Below, one piece after another: positions 8,603-16,650 of a stretch of DNA of 64,000 bases. A program made the translations under genes and the position numbers. The notes below the pieces were generated by a model, which saw nothing but the letters and a program-made list of their open reading frames with translations, was not told the DNA's origin and did no database searches. Numbering within the stretch: the first letter of the stretch is position 1; every line of letters starts with the position of its first letter. Origin of the DNA: Streptomyces reniochalinae. Lineage in GTDB: Bacteria; Actinomycetota; Actinomycetes; Streptomycetales; Streptomycetaceae. The stretch covers positions 1 to 64,000 of the forward strand of contig NZ_QOIM01000045.1 of assembly GCF_003323735.1 (NCBI RefSeq). The letters are read 5' to 3'.

Positions 8603-8630
8603 ACAACGAGCGCAAGCCAGTCGGGTTACG
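8603..8630 (-). promoter_or_regulatory. Sigma-BldN-type promoter upstream of rsbN
   Basis: On the minus strand the sequence reads CGTAAC, 16 nt, CGTTGT. This matches the published sigma-BldN consensus (CGTAAC-16-CGTTGA) except for the last base. It is about 120 bp before the rsbN start and points toward it, consistent with the reported dependence of rsbN on sigma-BldN. Confidence 0.75.
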
Positions 8631-8744
8631 GAGTCCGATGTCACGATGATGTGACCGGCGTTCCGGTGTGCGTAGCCCGCGGGAGCGCCGGGCGCTCCGC
8701 GAGAGTTGCCGGACGCCCCGCGGAAGGCCGGGGCGCACGCCCGG

Positions 8745-9593
8745 TCAGCGCGCGTCGTCGGGGAGGAGCCTGGCGAGGGTGCGCACGGCGCGGTACTGGA
8801 GGGTTTTGATCGCCCCCTCGTTCTTGCCCATGACCCGCGCCGTCTCGGCCACCGAGAGCCCCTGCAGAAATCGGAGCGTGACGCACTCCTGCTGTTGGGG
8901 GTTGAGCTTACGTACGGCCTCCAGCAGGGCGGCGTTGGAGAGGGACTCCAGAACCGACTCCTCGGGGGAGCGTTCCACCTCGTTGGCGTCGAGCATCTCG
9001 CCGGTGGTCACTTCGAGGCGGAAGCGGCTCGACTTGAAGTGGTCGGCCACGAGGTTCCGGGCGATGGTCACCAGCCAGGCCCCGAAGTCGCGGCCCTGCC
9101 AGGTGAAGGTTCCGATGCGGCGGAGAGCGCGCAGGAAGGTCTCACTGGTCAGGTCCTCGGCGGTCGCCCGGCCGCCGACGCGGTAGTAGATGTAGCGGTA
9201 GACGGTGTCGCTGTACTGGTCGTAGAGCCGGCCGAACGCTTCGGCCTCACCGGCCTGGGCCTGTTCGACCAGGTCCATCATCCGGCGGCTGTCGGTGTCC
9301 GAGGCGGCGGGGCGCCGGGCGGTGGCGCCCGCCCCCCGGGCGCGTCGGCCGCCGGCCGTGGTGGTGCGGGTCGTGGTGGTGCGGGTGGTGCGGGTCGTGG
9401 CGCCGGCGGCGCGGTGCGCGAGGGCGTGGCAGGGGCCTGCGGGGACAGGTGCGGCTCCTGCGGGGACAGATACGGCTGTTGCGGCGAGGGCAGGGACGGC
9501 GTACGCGGTGGGGACGAACGCACGCAGTTGGTCGAAGACTGTCGTGCGCAGCGTAGCCAGGCCCGAGGCGTCAACCCCGACGTGTGGGTACAC
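8745..9593 (-). CDS. bldN: Developmental ECF sigma factor BldN (pro-protein)
   Basis: A 282-residue ECF sigma factor. It begins MYPHVGVDASGLATLR, the recognisable start of the pro-BldN extension. Region 2 follows from about residue 105 (AFGRLYDQYSDTVYRYIYYRVGG ... TSETFLRALRRI ... FGAWLVTIARNLVADHF) and region 4 from about 210 (LNPQQQECVTLRFLQGLSVAETARVMGKNEGAIKTLQYRAV). Known biology: sigma-BldN directs aerial mycelium genes (chaplins, rodlins), is made with an N-terminal pro-sequence that is removed, and is inhibited by RsbN. Here the pre-region is about 104 residues and contains a Thr/Arg-repeat stretch (residues about 65-80), suggesting expansion of the linker. Confidence 0.95.
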   Translation of the reverse strand: MYPHVGVDASGLATLRTTVFDQLRAFVPTAYAVPALAATAVSVPAGAAPVPAGPCHALAHRAAGATTRTTRTTTTRTTTAGGRRARGAGATARRPAASDTDSRRMMDLVEQAQAGEAEAFGRLYDQYSDTVYRYIYYRVGGRATAEDLTSETFLRALRRIGTFTWQGRDFGAWLVTIARNLVADHFKSSRFRLEVTTGEMLDANEVERSPEESVLESLSNAALLEAVRKLNPQQQECVTLRFLQGLSVAETARVMGKNEGAIKTLQYRAVRTLARLLPDDAR

Positions 9594-9993
9594 GGGACTC
9601 CCAGAGGCAGAGCTTCCATCACGTGCAGTGCGGGACCATTCACCCGGCGTAGGGACGGATGGGTACCGAATTGCGTCTGAGGAGAATAACGCTTCGTACA
9701 GGCGGCACTACACGTAGTTGCCAAAATCGTCGATTCGGTTCGCTCTGTTACGGAATGACGCCGCTTTCAGGCGTGACTCGCCCGCCAAGACTGATCACTT
9801 GGCTGGCTGGAAATGTCGCCTCGGCGATCATTTATGACCGACTGAGGGCTGCGGGACTGGCGGGCGACAACGCCGGGTAACACTGCTGGATCGGGCAGCG
9901 GCAGGGGCGCACGGACACTTCCGCGCGCCGGAACGCGGCGGACACGCGCCGGGGGTGTGCCGCGACGCGCGGACGGCCGCCCTCGTGACAGAC
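9594..9993. other. Upstream region of bldN
   Basis: About 400 bp between bldN and the HAD gene, both on the minus strand, relatively A/T rich between 9660 and 9840. An imperfect inverted repeat TGACGCC / GGCGTGA lies near 9757-9777. A CGTAAC hexamer (minus strand, 9747-9752) resembles a sigma-BldN -35 element but lacks a matching -10 at 16 bp. TCACGTGCAGTGC at 9619-9631 is a one-mismatch fit to a BldD-like TNAC-N5-GTNA box. No gene is seen. The region surely holds the bldN promoter, but I cannot fix it. Confidence 0.45.
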
Positions 9994-10938
9994 CTACCGG
10001 CGCCGGCGCTGGACCGCGACGGCGGCCGCCGCGCCACCCGCCAGCGCGCCCACACCGGCAGCCGCCGGGATCCCCACCTTGGCCGCCTTACGGCCCGTGC
10101 GGTAGTCCCGCAGCCGCCAGCCCATTTCCCGCGCGTGCGCCCGCAGTCGGCTGTCAGGATTGATCGCATACGGATGGCCGACCAGCGACAGCATCGGAAT
10201 GTCGTTCGCCGAATCGCTGTACGCGGCACACCGCTCCAGCGCGAGACCCTCCGCCGCGGCCAGCGCCCGCACCGCCTCCGCCTTCGCGGGCCCGTGCAGC
10301 GGCTCACCGACCAGCCGCCCCGTGTAGATGCCGCCCACCGACTCGGCGACCGTTCCCAGCGCGCCGGTCAGCCCCAGGCGCCGCGCGATGATCGTGGCCG
10401 TCTCCACCGGCGCCGCCGTCACCAGCCACACCTTCTGGCCCGCGTCCAGGTGCGCCTGCGCCAGCGCGCGCGTACCCGGCCAGATGCGGCCGGCCATGTA
10501 CTCGTCGTAGATCTCCTCGCCGATCGCCATCAACTCGTGGACGCGGTGGCCCTTGACGATCGACAGGGCACTCTCGCGGGCGTCCTGCATGTGGTCGGCG
10601 TTCTCGGAGCCCGCGAGCCTGAAGTACGCCTGCTGCCAGGCGAAACGGGTGAGTTCGCGCTTGCGGAAGAACTTGCGCTTGTACAGGCCGCGCCCGAAGT
10701 GGAAGAGAGCCGCCCCCTGCATGACGGTGTTGTCCAGATCGAAGAACGCCGCCCCGCGGACGTCCCCCACGACGGGGAACTCGGCCTCCTCGGCGGCCTC
10801 GTGCCCCTCGCGCTCGGCTGCCCGGGCCGCCGCTTCCTGCTCCTGCTTGCGCGCCGCCTCCGCGGCGGCCTCGCCGGCGAGCACGCTGCGCGCGGTCGCG
10901 GAGCGCTTGCGAGAGGTGAGCCATGCGGGAAGGGCCAT
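9994..10938 (-). CDS. HAD-IB family hydrolase (phosphoserine phosphatase-like)
   Basis: A 314-residue HAD-superfamily phosphatase of subfamily IB. Motif I is AAFFDLDNTVMQGAA (nucleophile Asp near residue 65), motif II is the VTAAP Thr/Ser, and motif III/IV is SANDIPMLSLVGHPYAINPDSRL. The N-terminus (1-55) is a charged Ala/Glu-rich helix, and the C-terminus ends in a Gly/Ala-rich hydrophobic segment and RRRR, possibly a membrane anchor. Relatives are called CicA or SerB-like; the substrate is unknown. The start ATG 10938 follows MALPAWLTSRKRSATA. It is divergent from the glutaredoxin gene, 54 bp away, so the two share a promoter region. Confidence 0.85.
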   Translation of the reverse strand: MALPAWLTSRKRSATARSVLAGEAAAEAARKQEQEAAARAAEREGHEAAEEAEFPVVGDVRGAAFFDLDNTVMQGAALFHFGRGLYKRKFFRKRELTRFAWQQAYFRLAGSENADHMQDARESALSIVKGHRVHELMAIGEEIYDEYMAGRIWPGTRALAQAHLDAGQKVWLVTAAPVETATIIARRLGLTGALGTVAESVGGIYTGRLVGEPLHGPAKAEAVRALAAAEGLALERCAAYSDSANDIPMLSLVGHPYAINPDSRLRAHAREMGWRLRDYRTGRKAAKVGIPAAAGVGALAGGAAAAVAVQRRRR

Positions 10939-10992
10939 GCCGCGAGCATAGCCAGTTTGTTCGGTGGGTCCGTTACGTGCGGAGAATGGGGC

Positions 10993-11229
10993 ATGAAGAC
11001 TGTGACCCTCATCGGGAAGCCCGGGTGTCATCTGTGTGACGTGGCGCGCGACGTGATCGTGCGGGTGTGCGACGAGGTGGGTGCGGCCTGGGAGGAGAAG
11101 GACATCAACCAGGACCAGGAGCTCTACCGCGCCTACTGGGAACAGATCCCCGTCGTCCTCGTCGACGGCCGGCAGCACGACTTCTGGCGCGTCGACCCCG
11201 ACCGCCTCCGCCGCGCCCTCACTGAGTGA
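10993..11229 (+). CDS. Glutaredoxin family protein (DUF836 type)
   Basis: A 78-residue thioredoxin-fold protein: MKTVTLIGKPGCHLCDVARDVI carries the CxxC redox motif (CHLC, residues 12-15), and QIPVVLVDGRQ supplies the cis-proline. The length fits the small actinobacterial glutaredoxin-like family, whose partners are not well known. It lies upstream of the redox-regulated rex operon but is separated from it by 600 bp. ATG 10993 was chosen because the thioredoxin fold starts there. Confidence 0.85.
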   Translation: MKTVTLIGKPGCHLCDVARDVIVRVCDEVGAAWEEKDINQDQELYRAYWEQIPVVLVDGRQHDFWRVDPDRLRRALTE

Positions 11230-11360
11230 CACGGGCGCCCGGAAGGGCCGGGTGCGGGGCCCTGGGCCCTGAGCCGTCCCGCCCGCCCTGATCCCTCCGC
11301 GCGCCCGCCTGACCCCGTGATCCGGCCGGTTCCGGAGCCCCCGGCCCCTGGGGTCTGGCC

Positions 11361-11400
11361 TGTTCCCGCCGTTCCGGTCCTGTTCCCGCCGTTCCGGTCC
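11361..11400. repeat. Exact 20-bp tandem duplication
   Basis: TGTTCCCGCCGTTCCGGTCC occurs twice without a gap in the 612-bp non-coding stretch between the glutaredoxin gene and rex. The rest of 11230-11600 is GC-rich and shows no gene. Confidence 0.9.
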
Positions 11401-11621
11401 GGCTTCCACGGTCCCTCAGGGGCGGGCCCCCTTGCCGGTCTCGGTCCCGGCCCGGCCGGCTGATCCGGCCCGGGTCCCGTCCGCCGGGGCGAGGGCACAG
11501 GTTCCGCACGGCCGGATCCGCCGGCACCGGCAGTCCGCCCGAGGGTGCCGGTCGAAAACCGCGCAAATCCCGTCGTAAGCGGTCTCATCGAGTGGGAATG
11601 TGGTCGGGGTTCGAGTTGCTT

Positions 11622-11635
11622 TCGATTAGTATCGA
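11622..11635 (+). promoter_or_regulatory. Inverted repeat with promoter-like element, far upstream of rex
   Basis: TCGATTAGTATCGA has perfect 5-bp arms around TAGT, and TAGTAT inside it resembles a -10 hexamer. It sits in an A/T-richer patch about 210 bp before rex. It may be a second rex promoter or an operator; this is inference. Confidence 0.35.
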
Positions 11636-11737
11636 GGGCGTTTTGCCGTCCGGGGGCGTATTGGTGAGGAGTGTGGCCGGTGTCCCCGTTGATGCCTGTG
11701 GCGCCGGTCACGTTGACCGGACAAAGCGGACACCATC

Positions 11738-11757
11738 TTTGTGCACGCGTTCACAAA
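11738..11757 (+). promoter_or_regulatory. Rex operator (ROP) of the rex-hem operon
   Basis: TTTGTGCACGCGTTCACAAA is a 20-bp palindrome with one mismatch and fits the Rex consensus TTGTGAANNNNTTCACAA. A TTGACC hexamer at 11713-11718 may be the -35 element of the overlapping promoter. Known biology: Rex represses this operon at low NADH/NAD+ and releases DNA when NADH rises, so rex and the haem genes respond to respiratory state. Confidence 0.92.
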
Positions 11758-11841
11758 GGCATAGCCTGGTCGGGACGGAGCGGTCCGCGAGGACACCTCA
11801 CGTTCGACCGCTCACCGCTTCGCGCAACCGGCAGGAGCACC

Positions 11842-12630
11842 GTGGCAACTGGCCGAAACCATCGTCCGGCGACGAGTCGGAGCCGAGGAATCCCCGAGGC
11901 TACCGTCGCCCGTCTTCCGCTGTATCTGCGGGCACTCACGGCGCTCTCCGAGCGCTCGGTGCCGACTGTATCCTCGGAGGAGCTGGCCTCGGCGGCCGGC
12001 GTCAACTCGGCCAAGCTCCGCAAGGACTTCTCCTACCTCGGCTCCTACGGCACCCGCGGGGTCGGCTACGACGTCGAGTACCTCGTCTACCAGATCTCAC
12101 GCGAGCTCGGGCTCACGCAGGACTGGCCCGTCGTGATCGTCGGTATCGGTAATCTCGGTGCGGCCCTCGCCAACTACGGCGGTTTCGCCTCGCGCGGCTT
12201 CCGGGTCGCGGCGCTGATCGACGCCGACCCGGGCCTGTCGGGCAAGCCCGTCGCCGGGATCCCGGTCCAGCACACCGATGAGCTGGAGAAGATCATCGAC
12301 GACAACGGGGTGTCCATCGGCGTGATCGCCACCCCGGCGGGCGCGGCCCAGCAGGTGTGCGACCGGCTGGTGGCCGCCGGGATCACCTCGATCCTCAACT
12401 TCGCGCCGACCGTGCTGTCCGTGCCCGAGGGCGTGGACGTCCGCAAGGTGGATCTGTCCATAGAGCTACAGATCCTCGCCTTCCACGAGCAGCGCAAGGC
12501 GGGCGAGGAGCCCGCGTCGGCCCCCGAGGTGGACACGGCGCCGCCCGCCGCACCGCCCGCCGTGGCCGTCACCAAGCGGCCGCCCGAGTCCGGACCTGAC
12601 GGGGACCTGCCCGCCGTGATGCCGGCATGA
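11842..12630 (+). CDS. rex: Redox-sensing transcriptional repressor Rex
   Basis: A 262-residue NADH-sensing repressor. The N-terminal winged helix (about 1-80) contains GIPEATVARLPLYLRAL and SAKLRKDFSYLGSYGTRGVGYDV. The Rossmann domain has VIVGIGNLGAALANY (about residues 96-110). The C-terminal tail after about 215 is Pro/Ala-rich, as in Streptomyces homologues. GTG 11842 was chosen on homology and the GCAGGAG eight bases upstream; an open frame extends further upstream through the operator and is not coding. It overlaps hemA by 4 bp (ATGA). Confidence 0.95.
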   Translation: MATGRNHRPATSRSRGIPEATVARLPLYLRALTALSERSVPTVSSEELASAAGVNSAKLRKDFSYLGSYGTRGVGYDVEYLVYQISRELGLTQDWPVVIVGIGNLGAALANYGGFASRGFRVAALIDADPGLSGKPVAGIPVQHTDELEKIIDDNGVSIGVIATPAGAAQQVCDRLVAAGITSILNFAPTVLSVPEGVDVRKVDLSIELQILAFHEQRKAGEEPASAPEVDTAPPAAPPAVAVTKRPPESGPDGDLPAVMPA

Positions 12631-13943
12631 GTCTGCTGGTCGTCGGCCTGAGCCACCGCAGCGCGCCGGTCAGCGTGCTGGAGCGCGCGGCGCTGGAGCC
12701 CGGAGAGCGGGGCAAGCTGTTGCAGGACACGGTGGGTGCCGAGCCCGCTGCCGAGGCGGCCGTGCTCTCCACCTGCAACCGGATCGAACTGTACGCGGAC
12801 GTCGACAAGTTCCACGCCGGTGTCGCCGAGCTGTCCACCCTGCTGGCGCAGCACAGCGGCGTCAGCCTGGACGAGCTCACCCCTTATCTGTACGTGCACT
12901 ACGAGGACCGTGCCGTGCACCACCTGTTCTCGGTGGCGTGCGGGCTGGACTCGATGGTCGTCGGCGAGGGGCAGATCCTCGGGCAGATCAAGGACGCGCT
13001 GGCCGTCGCGCAGGAGCAGCACACGGCGGGCCGGCTGCTGAACGACCTGTTCCAGCAGGCGCTGCGGGTCGGCAAGCGTGCGCACTCCGAGACGGGGATC
13101 GACAAGGCCGGTCAGTCCCTGGTGACCTTCGGCCTGGAGCAGCTCGCGGCCGGAGCGTCCGTGGAGGAGTGGGCGCGGGGCAAGCGGGCGCTGGTGATCG
13201 GCGCCGGTTCCATGTCCTCGCTGGCCGCGGTGACGCTCGCTCGGGCCGGTGCGGGCGAACTGGTGATCGCCAACCGGACCCTGGACAGGGCGCAGCGGCT
13301 CGCGGAGAGCCTCGACGGCGCTCGGGCCGTGCCGATGGCGGCGGTCGCCGGTGAGCTGGCGGCGGCCGACGTGGTGGTCTCGTGCACCGGTGCGACGGGT
13401 CTCGTCCTGACGGCCTCCGACATCGAGGGCGCCGCCGGCGGCCGCCGGCGGGAGGCGGCGCTGGCGGTGCTCGACCTCGCCATGCCCCGTGACGTGGAGG
13501 TGGCCGCGCACCGGATCGACGGGGTGCGGCTCGTGGACATCGAGTCGCTCGCCGACGCCGAGGCGGACGCGCCGATGGCCGGTGACGTGGAGGCCGTGCG
13601 CTCCCTCGTCGCCGAGGAGGTGGCCGCGTTCGGCGCGGCCCAGCGGGCCGCGACGATCACGCCGACCGTGGTCGCGCTGCGCACCATGGCCGCCGATGTC
13701 GTCGCCGGGGAGCTGGCCCGCCTGGAGGGGCGGCTGCACGGCATGGACGACAAGCTGCGCGCGGAGGTCACGCAGACCGTGCGCCGCGTCGTGGACAAGC
13801 TGCTGCACGCGCCGACGGTGCGGGTCAAGCAGCTCGCGGGCGAACCCGGCGGCGCCGGGTACGCCGACGCGTTGCGTGAACTCTTCGACCTCGACCCGCA
13901 GGCGGTCGCCGCTGTCAGCAATCCGGAACAGGAGCGGCAATGA
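12627..13943 (+). CDS. hemA: Glutamyl-tRNA reductase
   Basis: A 438-residue enzyme that reduces glutamyl-tRNA(Glu) to glutamate-1-semialdehyde, the first committed step of C5-pathway tetrapyrrole synthesis. Visible features are LSHRSAPV at the start, catalytic Cys50 in STCNRIELYA, GEGQILGQIKDAL, the NADPH-binding VIGAGSMSSLAA, and a C-terminal dimerisation helix. The product is used by hemL, found at 31722 in this window. ATG 12627 overlaps the rex stop. Confidence 0.95.
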   Translation: MSLLVVGLSHRSAPVSVLERAALEPGERGKLLQDTVGAEPAAEAAVLSTCNRIELYADVDKFHAGVAELSTLLAQHSGVSLDELTPYLYVHYEDRAVHHLFSVACGLDSMVVGEGQILGQIKDALAVAQEQHTAGRLLNDLFQQALRVGKRAHSETGIDKAGQSLVTFGLEQLAAGASVEEWARGKRALVIGAGSMSSLAAVTLARAGAGELVIANRTLDRAQRLAESLDGARAVPMAAVAGELAAADVVVSCTGATGLVLTASDIEGAAGGRRREAALAVLDLAMPRDVEVAAHRIDGVRLVDIESLADAEADAPMAGDVEAVRSLVAEEVAAFGAAQRAATITPTVVALRTMAADVVAGELARLEGRLHGMDDKLRAEVTQTVRRVVDKLLHAPTVRVKQLAGEPGGAGYADALRELFDLDPQAVAAVSNPEQERQ

Positions 13944-14950
13944 ACACCCATGCCACAGCCACCACCCCACTTAGGCTGGGCACCCGCCGCAGCAAACTCG
14001 CGATGGCGCAGTCCGGTCTGGTCGCCGAGGAGGTCCGCAGGGTGACCGGGCGCCCCGTCGAGCTGGTGGAGATCACCACCTACGGGGACGTCAGCAAGGA
14101 GCAGCTGGCGCAGATCGGCGGCACCGGGGTGTTCGTCAACGCGCTGCGGGACGCGTTGCTGAGCGGTGAGATCGACTTCGCGGTGCACTCGCTCAAGGAC
14201 CTGCCGACGACGCAGCCCGAGCAGTTCGCTCTGGCAGCCGTGCCGGTGCGGGCGGACGCGCGGGACGTGCTGGTCGGCAGGGACGGGCTGGGCTTCGAGG
14301 CGCTGGCGCGCGCCGCGGCGCCGGGCAAGGCGCGGATCGGTACGGGCTCGCCCCGCCGGATGGCGCAGGTGCACGCCTGGGCGCGCGCGCTGGGCCTGGA
14401 GGTCGAGACCGTTGCGATCCGGGGGAATATCGACACCCGGATCGGGTACGTGCGCTCCGGTGAGCTCGACGCGGTCGTCCTCGCCGCCGCCGGGCTCCAG
14501 CGCGTCGGCCGCCTCGCCGAGGAGGCCACCGAACTGATCAGCCCGGATCAGGTACTTCCCGCCCCCGGTCAGGGGGCACTGGCCGTCGAGTGCGCGACAT
14601 CCAACGCGCACCTGGCCGCACAGCTCGCGGAGCTGGACGACCCGCACACGCGGGCGGCCGTCACCGCCGAGCGAACCCTGCTCGCCGCCTTGGAGGCCGG
14701 CTGTAGCGCACCCGTGGGGGCGCTTGCCGACCTGCTTGTCGAGGGGCAGGTTGTCACCGAAATGCGCCTGCGCGGCGTCGTCGGCACCACCGACGGACGC
14801 ACGCTGGTGCAGTTGTCCACCACCGGTCCCGTACCGGCGTCCGACGGTGAGAGCGTCGACCATGCGGCCTTTGCCCGCATGGGTCAGGAGCTCGCCGACG
14901 AGATGCTCGCCAAGGGTGCGGCCGGTCTGATGGGGGAGCGAGCACTTTGA
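13940..14950 (+). CDS. hemC: Porphobilinogen deaminase (hydroxymethylbilane synthase)
   Basis: A 336-residue enzyme that joins four porphobilinogen units into hydroxymethylbilane. It shows LRLGTRRSKLAMAQ near the N-terminus, IGTGSPRR, RGNIDTRI, and Cys255 in LEAGCSAPVGA, the attachment point of the dipyrromethane cofactor. It overlaps hemA by 4 bp and hemD by 4 bp. The first ten residues (THATATTP) are a short extension before the conserved core. Confidence 0.95.
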   Translation: MNTHATATTPLRLGTRRSKLAMAQSGLVAEEVRRVTGRPVELVEITTYGDVSKEQLAQIGGTGVFVNALRDALLSGEIDFAVHSLKDLPTTQPEQFALAAVPVRADARDVLVGRDGLGFEALARAAAPGKARIGTGSPRRMAQVHAWARALGLEVETVAIRGNIDTRIGYVRSGELDAVVLAAAGLQRVGRLAEEATELISPDQVLPAPGQGALAVECATSNAHLAAQLAELDDPHTRAAVTAERTLLAALEAGCSAPVGALADLLVEGQVVTEMRLRGVVGTTDGRTLVQLSTTGPVPASDGESVDHAAFARMGQELADEMLAKGAAGLMGERAL

Positions 14951-16650
14951 GCCCCACCGCCGCCGACAAGTCGAGCGCCGCACGCACGACGGCATTCGCG
15001 AAGAGAGCGCACCTGCACGGTGCACAGGGACGCGTCACCTTCCTGGGCGCCGGGCCCGGAGATCCGGGTCTGCTGACGTTGCGCGCCGTCGAGGCGCTGG
15101 GGCAGGCCGACGTGCTCGTCGCCGACTCCCGCGTGCATGACGTCGTGCGCGTACACACCCGCCCGGGTGTGGACACACCGCTCCAGCCGGTCACTGACGA
15201 GGCGTCAACTGCCTCCGCACCGGCGGCCGATGTGGCCATCGATGCGGGCGAGTCTGCCATAGCCGCCGCGCGCGCCGGCAAGCGGGTCGTCCGTGCGGTC
15301 GCGGGTGACCCGGGGCTGGATTCGGACGCCGCCAGGGAGATGCTCGCGCTGGCGGGCGAGGGCATTCCGTTCGAGGTCGTGCCGGGCATCGCCGCGGCCG
15401 TGGGCGTGCCGGCCTACGCCGGTGTGCCGCTGCGCGACGGGCAGGGCACGGACGTGCGGTTCGTCGACGCGGCCACGGCCGACGACCGCTGCTGGACCGA
15501 GCTGGGCGTCAGCGACGCGACCGTCGTGGTCTCCACGACGCTCCAGGAGGTCGGCGCGGCGGCGGGCGAGCTGGTGGCCGCTGGCCGCAAGCCGGACACC
15601 CCCATGACCGTCACGCTGGCCGGCACCACGACCCGGCAGCGCACCTTCGCCGCGACGCTCGGGGGGATCACGCAGACCCTCAAGCAGGCCAAGGTGCTGC
15701 CCTCGCCCGACGGCGGGCAGCCCGTCATAGCCGTGGTCGGCGAGCGCAGTGCCCCGGCGCAGCGCGACCAGCTGGCCTGGTTCGAGTCCAAGCCGCTGTT
15801 CGGCTGGCAGGTCCTGGTGCCGCGCACCAAGGAGCAGGCGGCCTCCCTCTCCGACCAGCTGCGCTCCTACGGCGCGGTGCCGGCCGAGGTGCCGACGATC
15901 GCCGTGGAGCCGCCGCGTACCCCGCAGCAGATGGAGCGCGCGGTCAAGGGCCTGGTGACGGGCCGCTACGAGTGGATCGCCTTCACCTCGGTCAACGCCG
16001 TCAAGGCGGTGCGCGAGAAGTTCGAGGAGTACGGGCTCGACGCCCGCGCCTTCGCCGGGATCAAGGTCGCGGCGGTGGGCGAGCAGACCGCCAGGGCGCT
16101 GGTCGAGTTCGGCGTGAAGCCGGACCTGGTGCCCAGCGGCGAGCAGTCGGCCGCCGGGCTGCTGGAGGACTGGCCGCCCTACGACCCGGTCTTCGACCCG
16201 ATCGACCGGGTGTTCCTGCCGCGCGCCGACATCGCCACCGAGACGCTGGTGGCCGGGCTGATCGAGCTGGGCTGGGAGGTGGACGACGTGACCGCGTACC
16301 GCACCGTGCGCGCCTCGCCGCCGCCCGCCGAGACCCGGGAGGCCATCAAGGGCGGCGGGTTCGACGCGGTGCTGTTCACCTCGTCGTCCACCGTGCGCAA
16401 CCTGGTCGGTATCGCGGGCAAGCCGCACAATGTCACCGTCATCGCCTGTATCGGCCCGGCCACGGCCAAGACCGCGGAGGAGCACGGGCTGCGGGTGGAC
16501 GTGATGGCCCCCGAGCCGTCCGTGCACAAGCTGGCCGAGGCGCTCGCCGACTTCGGCGCCCAGCGCCGCGCCGCCGCGCTGGAGGCGGGCGAGCAGGTGA
16601 AGCGGCCGAGCGAGAAGCGCCCGGCCAGGAGGAGGGCACGCACATCATGA
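14947..16650 (+). CDS. hemD: Fused uroporphyrinogen-III C-methyltransferase / uroporphyrinogen-III synthase
   Basis: A 567-residue bifunctional protein. The N-terminal half (about 30-270) is a SUMT/CobA methyltransferase fold beginning FLGAGPGDPGLLTLRA; the C-terminal half (about 285-540) is a HemD fold (VLVPRTKEQA, AFTSVNAVKA, LFTSSSTVRNLVG). The fusion is normal in actinobacteria and supplies both haem and the sirohaem/cobalamin branch. In the SUMT half several substrate-binding motifs look weakened (GDPGLD in place of GDP-x-hydrophobic-F), so the methyltransferase may be partly degenerate. It starts at TTG 14947, overlapping the hemC stop. Confidence 0.92.
   Translation: MSPTAADKSSAARTTAFAKRAHLHGAQGRVTFLGAGPGDPGLLTLRAVEALGQADVLVADSRVHDVVRVHTRPGVDTPLQPVTDEASTASAPAADVAIDAGESAIAAARAGKRVVRAVAGDPGLDSDAAREMLALAGEGIPFEVVPGIAAAVGVPAYAGVPLRDGQGTDVRFVDAATADDRCWTELGVSDATVVVSTTLQEVGAAAGELVAAGRKPDTPMTVTLAGTTTRQRTFAATLGGITQTLKQAKVLPSPDGGQPVIAVVGERSAPAQRDQLAWFESKPLFGWQVLVPRTKEQAASLSDQLRSYGAVPAEVPTIAVEPPRTPQQMERAVKGLVTGRYEWIAFTSVNAVKAVREKFEEYGLDARAFAGIKVAAVGEQTARALVEFGVKPDLVPSGEQSAAGLLEDWPPYDPVFDPIDRVFLPRADIATETLVAGLIELGWEVDDVTAYRTVRASPPPAETREAIKGGGFDAVLFTSSSTVRNLVGIAGKPHNVTVIACIGPATAKTAEEHGLRVDVMAPEPSVHKLAEALADFGAQRRAAALEAGEQVKRPSEKRPARRRARTS

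Noticed and set aside
9619..9631. BldD-like box TCACGTGCAGTGC close to the bldN start
   Set aside because: One mismatch to a loose consensus in GC-rich DNA is weak evidence; BldD control of bldN is known in the genus, but I cannot place the site.
9747..9752. CGTAAC hexamer upstream of bldN as an autoregulatory sigma-BldN promoter
   Set aside because: No CGTTGA-like -10 element at 16 bp spacing.
13940..13990. Possible TTA codon near the start of hemC (CCACTTAGG)
   Set aside because: The frame reads CCA CTT AGG, so TTA is out of frame.
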